Shown here one piece after another: positions 54,971 to 63,745 of a stretch of DNA of 64,000 bases (position 1 is the stretch's first letter; every line of letters starts with the position of its first letter). The DNA is taken from assembly GCF_001870485.1 (NCBI RefSeq), contig NZ_MDKE01000022.1:124001-188000 (forward strand), written 5' to 3'. The notes beneath the pieces were generated by a model. The model saw only the letters and a program-made list of their open reading frames with translations, did no database searches and was not told the origin of the DNA. This DNA is from Oceanisphaera psychrotolerans. GTDB taxonomy: Bacteria > Pseudomonadota > Gammaproteobacteria > Enterobacterales > Aeromonadaceae. A program made the position numbers and the translations under genes.

Positions 54971-55896
54971 ATGCAATTCAAGGGAATTTACACACCAGTC
55001 ATCACGCCGTTTGCCGAGGATCACAGCATCGATTATCAGCCTTTGGGGACCTGGTTGAACATCTGATTGATGCCGGAGTGCACGGTATTATCGTCGGTGG
55101 CACCACCGGTGAATATTACGTTGAAACACTCGAAGAACGGGTCCGCCTGCTGCAACTGGCGGTTGAGCGTAGTGCCGGACGGGTACCCGTCATCTTTGGT
55201 ACCGGATCTATCAACCCGGAAGAATCTATTGCGCTGGCCAAGGCGGCTGTCGAGCAGCGAGCCGATGCCATTCTGGTCGCTACGCCTCCCTATTCACTGC
55301 CGACCGAGCAGGAGCTGGCTGAGCATGCACTGGCCGTTGATCGTGCGGCCAACCTGCCGATCATGTTGTACAACTACCCCGCCCGCATGGGGGTCTCGAT
55401 GGGCGAAGAGTTCTTCGAGCGGATCAGTGGTTCTGCCAACTTCTGCGCGATCAAGGAAAGTTCAGGCGATATCAACCGCCTGCACCTGCTGGCCAATGGT
55501 TATCCGCAGCTGCAACTGTCCTGCGGCATGGACGATCAGGCGCTGGAGTATTTTGCCTGGGGTGCCCAAAGCTGGGTTTGCGCCGGCTCCAACTTCCTCG
55601 CCAAAGAGCATGTCGCCCTGTACAACGCCTGTGTGATCGAAGGCGACTTTGCCAAGGGCCGCCGCATCATGTCGGCGATGATGCCGCTGATGAGCGTACT
55701 GGAGCAGGGCGGCAAGTTCATTCAGAGTGTCAAGCACGGCGTGACCCTGTCCGGGCACTTCGCCGGCGTTACCCGCAAGCCGCTGCTTGGCCTGAGCCAG
55801 GAAGAACAAGGTGCCCTGGAGCAGGTGGTGACCACCCTCAAGCGCACTATTGCCGACATCCAGGCGGAAAGTGCCGTCTTTGCGAAGGAGGCATAA
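54971..55896 (+). pseudogene. Dihydrodipicolinate synthase-family lyase (DapA superfamily), one-base frameshift
   Basis: About 308 residues if repaired. Start ATG at 54971 (MQFKGIYTPVITPF). The break is at 55045-55048: TTGGGGACCTGG should be TTGGGGGACCTGG to give DYQPLGDLVEHLIDAGVHGIIVGGTTGEYY. Intact catalytic features: TTGE, the Tyr in MLYNYPARMG (about 134) and the Schiff-base Lys in CAIKESSGD (about 162). The superfamily includes hydroxyproline-pathway deaminases and aldolases as well as lysine synthesis; the context argues for catabolism. One G lost from a G5 run suggests a base-calling error. Confidence 0.85.
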
Positions 55897-55899
55897 GCC

Positions 55900-57405
55900 A
55901 TGAGTGAACTGTTGACCCGGGAACAATATCAGGCCATTGCGGCGTCATTGACGCCGGCGGCCATGAGCTTTATCGATGGTGGCTTCCGTCCGGCGCTGTC
56001 CGGCAAGACTCTGCCGACCGTCAACCCGGCCACCGGGGAAACCCTGGCCGAACTCGCCGCCTGTGGGCGCGAAGACGTGGATCTTGCCGTGCAAAATGCG
56101 CGTGAAGCCTTTGATGACGGCCGCTGGCACAAGCAGCATCCTTCAGCGCGCAAGCAGGTATTGCTGGAGCTGTGTCGGTTGATCCAGAGAGAGGGTCATG
56201 AGCTTGCGGTACTGGAGAGCCTGGATTCCGGCAAGCCGATTTATGATTGCGAAACCATTGATATTCCCGAACTGATCAAGGTGTTGACCTGGCACGCCGA
56301 AACCATCGACAAGCTTTATGACCAGACTGCGCCGGTGGGGGCGGACGCGGTGGCCATGGTAGTGCGTGAGCCTATCGGTGTGGTCGGTGCCGTGCTGCCC
56401 TGGAACTTTCCGCTGCTGATGCTGGGCTGGAAGATAGGCCCGGCCTTGGCTGCAGGCTGTTCCATGGTGGTAAAACCCGCAGAGCAGACCTCGCTGACCG
56501 CGCTGCGGGTGGCCGAGCTGGCGGTTGAGGCCGGCTTGCCCGCCGGGGTACTGAACATCGTGACCGGCACCGGGGTGGATGTGGGTGAGCCGCTGGGCAT
56601 GCATATGGATGTCGACATGGTGAGCTTTACCGGCTCTACCGTCACCGGACGTCGTTTCCTGCGCTATGCAGCCGACTCCAACCTGAAGAAGGTGGTGCTG
56701 GAATGTGGCGGCAAGAACCCCTGCATCGTACTGGAGGACGCGGAAAACCTGGACAAGGTGGCGGAGCAGGTGGTTGCGGCTGCATTCTGGAACATGGGTG
56801 AAAACTGCTCGGCCGGCTCGCGTCTGATTGTGCATGAGAACATCAAGGATGCCCTGCTCGAGCGGGTCAAGGCCCATGCCGGGGAATGGCGCACCGGCGA
56901 TCCGCTGGATCCGGCCAACCAGCTGGGCGCCCTGATCGACAAGGGGCATTTCGGCAAGGTGGAAAGTTACCTGCAACTGGGCAAGGAAAACGGCCATCAG
57001 CTGCTGATGGGCGGCGATACCCTGGATGGTATCTATGTACAGCCGACCATCTTTGATGGGGTGCGCAGTGGTGACCGCCTGGCCCAGGAAGAAATTTTCG
57101 GCCCCGTGCTGTCGGTCATTACCGTGTCCAGCTATCAGGAAGCCATCGAGGTAGCCAATGATACCGATTATGGTCTGGCGGCTTCGGTGTTCACCGCCAA
57201 CGGCAAGCGGGCCCTGCGTGCGGCGCAGGCGGTGCGTGCCGGTACCGTGACGGTGAACTGCTTTGGCGAGGGGGATATCACCACTCCCTTTGGCGGCTAC
57301 AAGCAGTCCGGCTTTGGCGGGCGTGATAATTCCATCCATGCCCATGACCAGTACACCGAGCTCAAGACCATCTGGATTGACTTGAGCGATGATGTAGCCG
57401 GCTGA
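55900..57405 (+). CDS. Aldehyde dehydrogenase, PuuC/semialdehyde type
   Basis: 501 residues, NAD(P)-dependent. Cofactor motif LPWNFPLLMLGWKIGPALAAG and FTGSTVTGR; catalytic Glu in VVLECGGKNPCIV (about 268) and Cys in MGENCSAGSR (about 302). AAGGAGG precedes the ATG, three bases after the DapA-family stop codon. It most resembles gamma-glutamyl-aminobutyraldehyde or other amino-aldehyde dehydrogenases. In this operon it probably oxidises the semialdehyde released by the DapA-family lyase, but the exact substrate is inference. Confidence 0.9.
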   Translation: MSELLTREQYQAIAASLTPAAMSFIDGGFRPALSGKTLPTVNPATGETLAELAACGREDVDLAVQNAREAFDDGRWHKQHPSARKQVLLELCRLIQREGHELAVLESLDSGKPIYDCETIDIPELIKVLTWHAETIDKLYDQTAPVGADAVAMVVREPIGVVGAVLPWNFPLLMLGWKIGPALAAGCSMVVKPAEQTSLTALRVAELAVEAGLPAGVLNIVTGTGVDVGEPLGMHMDVDMVSFTGSTVTGRRFLRYAADSNLKKVVLECGGKNPCIVLEDAENLDKVAEQVVAAAFWNMGENCSAGSRLIVHENIKDALLERVKAHAGEWRTGDPLDPANQLGALIDKGHFGKVESYLQLGKENGHQLLMGGDTLDGIYVQPTIFDGVRSGDRLAQEEIFGPVLSVITVSSYQEAIEVANDTDYGLAASVFTANGKRALRAAQAVRAGTVTVNCFGEGDITTPFGGYKQSGFGGRDNSIHAHDQYTELKTIWIDLSDDVAG

Positions 57406-57502
57406 GCCATCTCCAACGTCCGGCATCATGCCGGGAACCCGGTATGGTTTGGGCCGCAGGCTCAAACCATACCTGTCGTTTCTCCCTGAGAGGAACTGGA
57501 TA

Positions 57503-58849
57503 ATGACCAAAACGATTAATGTCAGCCGCATTCCCAGGGATACCGGGCCTGCCGGCTGGAACAAGATCCTCACACCCGCCAGACATTACCCTCAGCTGAA
57601 GGAAGATATCCGTGCCGAGTGGGTAGTGGTGGGGGGAGGGTTTGCGGGCATTGCCGCTGCCCGACGGTTGAGTCAGTTGACCGGCGATGACCGTATCGTG
57701 CTGCTGGAGGCCAACCGGCTGGCGGAAGGGCCGGCCGGTCGCAACAGCGGCTTCATGATTGATTTGCCCCATGAACTGAATTCGGAAACCTACGCCGGTG
57801 CGGCCGAAGCGGATTTGCAGCAGATCCGGCTTAACCGGACCGCCATCGATTTTGCTCGCCAGATGGCGGAAGAGTTTGCCATGCCGCAGCGGGTCTTCGA
57901 TCCCTGTGGCAAAGTCACCGGCGCCGCTTCGGCCAAAGGCGAGCAGCATATCGACAGTTATGTGAATCATCTCAGCAGCCTGGGTGAGCAGTACCGGTTG
58001 TTGACGGCGACCGAGATGAAAGACCGGACGGGTATCGATTACTACCGCAAGGGACTCTTTACCCCCGGTGCCGTGATGATCCAGCCGGCGGCCTATATCC
58101 GGATGGCGGCCGAGGGAATTTCCGATCGCGTTTCCATTTATGAACAAAGTCCGGTGATGTCGATGGAGCTGGGCGACGAACATGTGCTGACCACGCCGGG
58201 GGCCAGGGTTCGCGCTCGTAATGTGATCCTGGCGGTAAACGGCCATATTCAGTCGTTTGGATTTTTCCCCCGTCAGTTGCTGCATGTATTTACCTATGCT
58301 TCCATGACCCGGGCTCTGAGTCCGGCAGAAGTGACCCGTTTGGGGGGACAGCCCGACTGGGGGGTCTTGCCGGCCGATCCCATGGGCACCACGGTGCGCC
58401 GGGTATCGGATCTGATGGGCAGTGGCGACCGGGTGACGGTACGCAACCGTTTTACCCTGAACCAGTCGATGGAGATATCGGATCGGCATATAAAGGATGT
58501 GGCGCGGGCCCATGACAGATCCTTCGCCACCCGCTTTCCCATGCTGGCAGGCGTGCCGATGGAACATCGCTGGGGAGGGCGACTCTGCCTGTCCTGGAAT
58601 TCGGTGCCGGCGTTCGGCGAGCTGGAGGAGCGGGTTTTTTCCGCTGCCTGCCAGAACGGGCTGGGGACGGTAAAGGGTACCCTGTCCGGTATGATGGCGG
58701 CGGAGCTGGCGGTGCGTCGTCAATCGCCGCTGCTGGAAGAGTTTGTCAGTTGCGACGCGCCGCGTCGGTTGCCACCGGAGCCTTTCTTGTCGGTGGGAGC
58801 CAATATGACCATGCGCTGGAAAGAATGGCTGGCAGGTATCGAGTTGTAA
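57503..58849 (+). CDS. FAD-dependent amine/amino-acid oxidase (DadA/PuuB-like)
   Basis: 448 residues from the ATG at 57503 behind GAGAGGA. FAD-binding WVVVGGGFAGIAAARRLS (about 40-57), then LLEANRLAEGPAGRNSGFMIDLPHEL, typical of the DAO fold as in PuuB. The C-terminal GLGTVKGTLSGMMAAELA is the usual closing FAD motif. It likely oxidises a C-N bond of an N-methylated or cyclic amino acid, feeding the imine or semialdehyde steps encoded upstream. The specific substrate is not visible in the sequence. Confidence 0.88.
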   Translation: MTKTINVSRIPRDTGPAGWNKILTPARHYPQLKEDIRAEWVVVGGGFAGIAAARRLSQLTGDDRIVLLEANRLAEGPAGRNSGFMIDLPHELNSETYAGAAEADLQQIRLNRTAIDFARQMAEEFAMPQRVFDPCGKVTGAASAKGEQHIDSYVNHLSSLGEQYRLLTATEMKDRTGIDYYRKGLFTPGAVMIQPAAYIRMAAEGISDRVSIYEQSPVMSMELGDEHVLTTPGARVRARNVILAVNGHIQSFGFFPRQLLHVFTYASMTRALSPAEVTRLGGQPDWGVLPADPMGTTVRRVSDLMGSGDRVTVRNRFTLNQSMEISDRHIKDVARAHDRSFATRFPMLAGVPMEHRWGGRLCLSWNSVPAFGELEERVFSAACQNGLGTVKGTLSGMMAAELAVRRQSPLLEEFVSCDAPRRLPPEPFLSVGANMTMRWKEWLAGIEL

Positions 58850-58911
58850 TTGCCGACCGCATCACTGGTTTGCCGGGCAGGCAGTGAACAGGATTGAACA
58901 AGGAGTATGCA

Positions 58912-60024
58912 ATGAGTATTAACACTGCTGAGTTTCTTAACCCGGTGAATACCCAGACCTGGGAAAATGGCCGCCATTTGGTTCGCTGTGTAAAGGTCAT
59001 TCAGGAAACCCATGATGTCTGCACCTTTACCTTCGGGATGGGGCAGCCGGTCTTGTTTTTCTTCAAGCCAGGCCAGTTTGTGACTCTGGAGTTGGAGATC
59101 AATGGTGAGCGGGTCATGCGCTCCTATACCATTTCCAGCTCACCTTCCATTCCCTACAGTTTTTCGATTACGGTGAAACGGGTGCCCGGTGGACAGGTGT
59201 CAAACTGGCTGCACGAGAATCTGCAACCCGGCGATCAGGTTGCAGTACATGGGCCGGTAGGGCAGTTCAACTGCCTGGACTATCCGGCTGACAAGGTGTT
59301 ACTGCTGTCGGGCGGAGTGGGCATTACCCCGGTGATGTCGATGGCGCGCTGGTGGTTCAACACCGACTCCGAAGTGGACATGGTGTTTGCCCACTCCGCC
59401 CGGACGCCCAGAGACCTGATCTATGGCCATGAGCTGGAGTACATGTCGTCCCGCATCGACAATTTCCGGCTGCATCTGATCTGCGAACGTATTGACGTGG
59501 GCCAGTCATGGAGTGGCTATCGGGGGTATCTGGGCCGGTCGATGCTGGAGTTGATTGCCCCGGACTTTCTCGAGCGGGAAGTATTCTGTTGTGGCCCAGC
59601 GCCCTACATGAGAGCGGTTCGACAGCTGCTTGAAGACGCCGGTTTCGATATGCGTCATTACCATGAGGAATCGTTCGGCGCGACCCCGGTCAAGGACATT
59701 CGCCAGGCGGAAGTGCACGCGGATGAAGCCGAGATACAGGAAGCCGAGCAGGAGCTGCTGGAAACGGTCGAGATCAGTTTTTCAGACTCTGGTAGCAGTG
59801 TTGGTGTGGTTATCGGAACCAACCTGAACGAGGCGGCGCTGGAAGCCGGTGTCAGTATTCCCAAAGCCTGTGGCATGGGGATCTGTGGCGCGTGCCGGGT
59901 AAAGGTAAATACCGGCAAGTATCACATGGAGCACAACGGCGGTATTACCGAAGAGGAAATCGACGCCGGCTATGTGCTGTCCTGCTGCACCACAGTGAAA
60001 GGCGCCATGGAAGTGGAATACTGA
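58912..60024 (+). CDS. GbcB-like ferredoxin reductase (FAD, NAD, 2Fe-2S)
   Basis: 370 residues from the ATG at 58912 behind AAGGAG. Flavin-binding RSYTISSSP (about 67-75), NAD-binding LLSGGVGITPVMSMARWW (about 129-146), CCGPAPYMRAV, and a C-terminal plant-type 2Fe-2S domain CGMGICGACRVKVN...LSCCTT (about 320-360). This is the layout of GbcB, the electron donor for GbcA-type Rieske demethylases. It is the last gene of the DapA/ALDH/oxidase operon and probably serves the Rieske oxygenase encoded at 52089. Confidence 0.9.
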   Translation: MSINTAEFLNPVNTQTWENGRHLVRCVKVIQETHDVCTFTFGMGQPVLFFFKPGQFVTLELEINGERVMRSYTISSSPSIPYSFSITVKRVPGGQVSNWLHENLQPGDQVAVHGPVGQFNCLDYPADKVLLLSGGVGITPVMSMARWWFNTDSEVDMVFAHSARTPRDLIYGHELEYMSSRIDNFRLHLICERIDVGQSWSGYRGYLGRSMLELIAPDFLEREVFCCGPAPYMRAVRQLLEDAGFDMRHYHEESFGATPVKDIRQAEVHADEAEIQEAEQELLETVEISFSDSGSSVGVVIGTNLNEAALEAGVSIPKACGMGICGACRVKVNTGKYHMEHNGGITEEEIDAGYVLSCCTTVKGAMEVEY

Positions 60025-60079
60025 GCCTGGGCTGTCAGCGCGGGGAACATCAGTAAGCCGTTTTCAGGGAAAGCAATGT

Positions 60080-60107
60080 AACAACGCCGGTGAATGCCGG
60101 CGTTGTT
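60080..60107 (+). terminator. Terminator of the DapA/ALDH/oxidase/reductase operon
   Basis: An 11-bp stem (AACAACGCCGG / CCGGCGTTGTT), six-base loop, then TATT. The rest of the gap to 60322 shows nothing further. Confidence 0.82.
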
Positions 60108-60322
60108 ATTGGCGATGAATGTTCCAGACCCTTTGATTTTAAGGTGCCTTCGGCAGCGCCGCGAGCTATTCGTTTTGGCAATAGGCTCCATTCAAATATT
60201 TAATTTCTAAATGCGCGGCTCGGCTTTTACCATGCCGGTTGTGCCGAAAGGGTGTGCCAGCCAAAACAGGCCGGCGCCGCTGATGTGCACGCCCGTTTTT
60301 CTGCCCGAACCGGACAACATTC

Positions 60323-61519
60323 ATGACTTCACAATCCCGTTCCTTGCCCGCCGAGCAGGGCGCCATGCTGCTGTTGGTGGTGCTCGTCGGCCTTAACCTG
60401 CGTCCCTTTATCACCGGCCCCGGCCCGGTGATGGAAATGATCCGTACCGGCACCGGCCTCAGCTATGTGGGTATGTCGATGATGACCCTGCTGCCCTTTC
60501 TGCTGATGGGGGCGGGCGCCTTTATTTCGCCCCGGCTGCAGGCCCGCTGGGGCACCCGTCGTGGCCTGCTCACCGCCCTGGCGCTGTTGATGCTGGGCTC
60601 CGGGCTGCGGCTGGTAGTGCCGAACGGCGCCTCACTGCTGTTTACCGCCCTGCTCTGTGGCATGGGCGTGGCCTTTGTGCAGTCGGTGTTTCCCGGCATT
60701 ATCAAGCAGCACTTTCCGGGCCGCATGGCCATGGTGACCGGCCTCTATTCGGCCATGATCATGGGCGGCGGCGCCATGGGGGCCCAGCTCACCCCCTGGC
60801 TGGCCGGAGCCGGGCATCACTGGCAACAGGCGCTGGCCTGGCTGGCGGTGCCGGTGGTGCTGGCCTGGCTGTGTGCACACCGGGTGCTGGCCGAGCAGGG
60901 CGGGCGGCGGCCCGAGCCGGGGCTGGCAACAAGGCTGCTGGCACGGCCCCGAACCTGGCAGCTGATGCTGTGCTTTGGTCTGGTGAACGCCGGTTATTCG
61001 ACCATGGTGACCTGGTTGGCACCCTATTATCAGCAACTGGGCTGGAGTGCCACCCGCAGCGCCGGCCTGGTGTCGGTCATGGCCCTGGCCCAGGCGGTGT
61101 CGGCGGTGGGCATTACCCTGCTGGCCCGGGGGCAGGATCGCCGGCCCTGGTTGTGGCTCACCCTGGTGTTGCAGGGCATCGGCTTCGCCGGCCTGCTGTT
61201 TCAGCCCGGGCTGGCGCCCTGGGTGTGGGTGGCGGTGTGCGGCATGGGGCTGGGCGGTAATTTTTCCATGTCGCTGGTCACGGCGCTGGATCACCTGCCG
61301 GTGCCCCAGCAGGCGGGGGCGCTTGCCGCCCTGATGCAGGGGGGCGGCTTTTTGCTGGCGGCCATGGGGCCACTGGCGGTGTCGTTGCTACAGCAGGCCA
61401 GCGGCAGCTTCGCCGGCGGCTGGGCCCTGCATCTGGGGCTGGTGGCGGTGGTGCTGCTGACCACGCTGCAGTTTGATCCCCATCGTTATGCCCGGGCCAT
61501 GGCGCAGGCCCGAGCATGA
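60323..61519 (+). CDS. MFS carrier, CynX/NimT family
   Basis: 398 residues, 12 hydrophobic segments. LVGLNLRPFITGPGPVMEMI near the start and FPGIIKQHFPGRMAMVTGLYSAMIMGGGAMGAQL (about 114-147) are hallmarks of the CynX/NimT group. Members export or import cyanate, nitroimidazole and other small compounds. It is GC-rich, stands alone, and is convergent with the GMC oxidoreductase gene. Substrate unknown. Confidence 0.87.
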   Translation: MTSQSRSLPAEQGAMLLLVVLVGLNLRPFITGPGPVMEMIRTGTGLSYVGMSMMTLLPFLLMGAGAFISPRLQARWGTRRGLLTALALLMLGSGLRLVVPNGASLLFTALLCGMGVAFVQSVFPGIIKQHFPGRMAMVTGLYSAMIMGGGAMGAQLTPWLAGAGHHWQQALAWLAVPVVLAWLCAHRVLAEQGGRRPEPGLATRLLARPRTWQLMLCFGLVNAGYSTMVTWLAPYYQQLGWSATRSAGLVSVMALAQAVSAVGITLLARGQDRRPWLWLTLVLQGIGFAGLLFQPGLAPWVWVAVCGMGLGGNFSMSLVTALDHLPVPQQAGALAALMQGGGFLLAAMGPLAVSLLQQASGSFAGGWALHLGLVAVVLLTTLQFDPHRYARAMAQARA

Positions 61520-61584
61520 CCACCAGTGCTACAGGCCGGTGTGAGTAACACCGTGCGTGGATGATTCATCCGGCTGGTATGACG

Positions 61585-63219
61585 TTAAGGGCGGCAGTGA
61601 TACGGCAGCGGCTCGGCCTGGAGAGCGGGCTGGCCCAGCACCAGGTCGCTGGCTTTTTCGGCCAGCATGATGGTAGCGGCATTGATGTTGGCACTCGGCA
61701 CCGAGGGAAACACCGAGGCATCGATCACCCGCAGATGGTCGACGCCCCGTACCCTCAGCTCGTTGTTCACTACCGCCATGGCGTCGTCATCCGGGCCCAT
61801 CTTGCAGGTTCCGCAGGGGTGGTAGGCGCTGGCCGCGTCATCGCAAATAAAGTCATCCAGCGCCTTGCCGCCGCGAATGTGACTGCCCGGCGTGTCTTCG
61901 CGATACTGAAACTTTTTCAGCGCCGGCTGCTGCGCGACCTCAAGCCCCAGGCGCATGGCCTCGCGCATCACCCGCCAGTCTTCTTCGGTGGCCATATAGT
62001 TGGGATCAATGCGCAGCGGGTCGTCCACATTGCGGCTGCGCAGGCGCACATTGCCGCGGCTGGTGGGACGCATGGGCCCCACGCCGATGCGATAGCCGTA
62101 GGTGGTCGACACCGGAATCCAGTCCTTGTTGAAGAACACCGGAAAGAAATGGAACTGAATATCCGGGTGTACGGTGTCCGGCGAACTGTTGAGAAACGCG
62201 CCCACATGACACTGGTTGACCGAAGCCACCCCTTTTTTGAAGCCAAACCACTGCATGCCGGCCCACAGCATGCGATGGGGCTGCAGCTCCCGGTTGAGTG
62301 ATATCGGCTCTTTGGTTTCAATCTGAATATGACACTCCAGGTGGTCCTGGAGGTTCTCGCCAACCCCGGGCAGGTTCACCTTGCAGTCAATGTCGTGTTC
62401 CCGCAGGTGCTCGGCCGGGCCGATGCCCGACAGCATCAGCAGCTGGGCCGAGCCGAACACGCCACAGCTCAGTATCGCCTCGCGCCGGGCGCGAACATCC
62501 ACCGTCTTTCCCTGGTACCGCACCCGAAAGCCGGTGGCCCGCTTGCCTTCCAGGTTGACCTGCTGCACCTGGCAGCCGAGCCAGATGGTCAGATTCGGAT
62601 TGTGAGGCTGGCTGTGCAGATAACCGTAGGCGGCGCTGTTGCGAATGCCGTTGTTCACGCTCATCTCGAAGCGGGAAACCCCTTCCTGCTGAAAGCCGTT
62701 CACGTCGTCGGTCAGCGGAAATCCCGCCTGCTGGCCGGCTTCCAGAAACGCCGCATTCAACGGGCTCAGCTGTTCCTGACGCTGCGCCCGGATGGGACCG
62801 TTCTGGCCGCGATGGCGGCTGTTGACCACGCTTGATTCGATTTTCCTGAAGTAGGGCGCACAATCATCCCAGCTCCAGCCGTTGGCCCCCTCTGCCTGCC
62901 AGCGGTCATAGTCGAGGGGATGCCCACGCAGCCAGGTCATGCCATTGATGGATGACGAGCCGCCCAGTACGCGGCCGCGAGGCTGTTGTATGCGGCGGTG
63001 GTTGAGGTGCTTTTGCTCTTCCGTGTAATACCACCAGTTGTACTTTGAGGTCGGCCTGAACGCCGAGCGCAACCCCGCCGGCATGCGAATAATCCACGAC
63101 TTGTCGGAAGGGCCGGTCTCCAGCAACAGCACCTGATGACCGGCATCGGACAGTCTGCGGGCCAGCACGCACCCGGCAGAGCCTGCGCCTGCAATGACGT
63201 AATCAAATTCGGTATTCAT
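61585..63219 (-). CDS. GMC oxidoreductase, choline dehydrogenase-like
   Basis: 544 residues from the ATG at 63219 (GGAG nine bases before; the in-frame ATG at 63339 would start in an unrelated leader). FAD motif YVIAGAGSAGCVLARRLS (about 7-24), PRGRVLGGSSSINGM (about 79-93), the second GMC signature GVFGSAQLLMLSGIG (about 263-277) and the C-terminal active-site YHPCGTCKMG plus VPSANINAATIMLAEKASD. It oxidises an alcohol to an aldehyde. No betB is next to it. Linked to a DddP-like gene, it could instead act like DddA on 3-hydroxypropionate; both readings remain open. Confidence 0.88.
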   Translation of the reverse strand: MNTEFDYVIAGAGSAGCVLARRLSDAGHQVLLLETGPSDKSWIIRMPAGLRSAFRPTSKYNWWYYTEEQKHLNHRRIQQPRGRVLGGSSSINGMTWLRGHPLDYDRWQAEGANGWSWDDCAPYFRKIESSVVNSRHRGQNGPIRAQRQEQLSPLNAAFLEAGQQAGFPLTDDVNGFQQEGVSRFEMSVNNGIRNSAAYGYLHSQPHNPNLTIWLGCQVQQVNLEGKRATGFRVRYQGKTVDVRARREAILSCGVFGSAQLLMLSGIGPAEHLREHDIDCKVNLPGVGENLQDHLECHIQIETKEPISLNRELQPHRMLWAGMQWFGFKKGVASVNQCHVGAFLNSSPDTVHPDIQFHFFPVFFNKDWIPVSTTYGYRIGVGPMRPTSRGNVRLRSRNVDDPLRIDPNYMATEEDWRVMREAMRLGLEVAQQPALKKFQYREDTPGSHIRGGKALDDFICDDAASAYHPCGTCKMGPDDDAMAVVNNELRVRGVDHLRVIDASVFPSVPSANINAATIMLAEKASDLVLGQPALQAEPLPYHCRP

Positions 63220-63275
63220 CTCTTGTTTCTCCAAAGGCCCCGGGTCATCACCGAGGCTGATACCTGCCCGGCAAT

Positions 63276-63295
63276 ACCCGCCTGCAGAGGCGGGT
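63276..63295 (-). promoter_or_regulatory. Hairpin between cupin and GMC genes
   Basis: Perfect 8-bp stem ACCCGCCT / AGGCGGGT with a GCAG loop and no T run. It may adjust expression or mRNA stability inside the M24-cupin-GMC operon. Confidence 0.4.
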
Positions 63296-63355
63296 GCCGG
63301 ATACACGGGAGCAGCGGTGTGGGCCCGTGGTACAGCCACCTTGCCTTATCTGATG

Positions 63356-63706
63356 TTATTCGCCCGACCAGTAAACCTGGGCGTTGCGGTTGGCGGCAGA
63401 GCTGAAGGTGTCGTGGTACAGGTAGCAGGTTTTGATCGGTTGCGATATGGCCCAACTGGCGCTGGCACCAGGCTCGATGGTCAGAAAATCCCCGGCTTCC
63501 AGGTCCACGGTTTCCCCGTTATCGAAGGTCAGGGTGGCGAGGCCATGATGCACATAGAGCGACACCCTGCGGTCGTAGTGATACTGGAACGCCGGCTCGT
63601 CACACTGCCAGGTATCCCAGCCGGCCATTTTGCGCAGGGTGTCTGCGGTGGCCTTGCGCCGTTGAAACTGCTGCGCGTCCAGTCTGCGTTCGTTCAGGCG
63701 GGTCAT
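63356..63706 (-). CDS. Small cupin-domain protein
   Basis: 116 residues from the ATG at 63706 behind AAAGGAGA. A single cupin barrel: YHYDRRVSLYVHHGLATLTFDNGETVDLEAGDFLTIEPG (about 43-81). The classical HxH motif is not evident; the pattern is nearer to DUF861/EutQ-type cupins. It begins 39 bases after the M24 gene, in the same operon. Some cupins are DMSP lyases (DddL, DddQ, DddW), but the expected metal residues are not seen here, so that function is unlikely. Confidence 0.78.
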   Translation of the reverse strand: MTRLNERRLDAQQFQRRKATADTLRKMAGWDTWQCDEPAFQYHYDRRVSLYVHHGLATLTFDNGETVDLEAGDFLTIEPGASASWAISQPIKTCYLYHDTFSSAANRNAQVYWSGE

Positions 63707-63745
63707 CTTTATCTCCTTTCATGATATTTGGCTGAGCGAGCCGGG

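Noticed and set aside
19851-55048. Programmed frameshifting as the reason for the five broken genes
   Set aside because: The genes are of unrelated families not known for recoding, no slippery heptamer with a downstream structure was seen, and every case needs one added base in or next to a homopolymer.
61585-63219. Naming the GMC oxidoreductase betA
   Set aside because: No betB or betI is adjacent, and many GMC enzymes resemble BetA; substrate cannot be fixed from sequence.
63356-63706. Small cupin considered as a DMSP lyase (DddL/DddQ/DddW)
   Set aside because: The HxH...E...H metal set expected of those enzymes is not seen; the pattern is closer to DUF861-type cupins.
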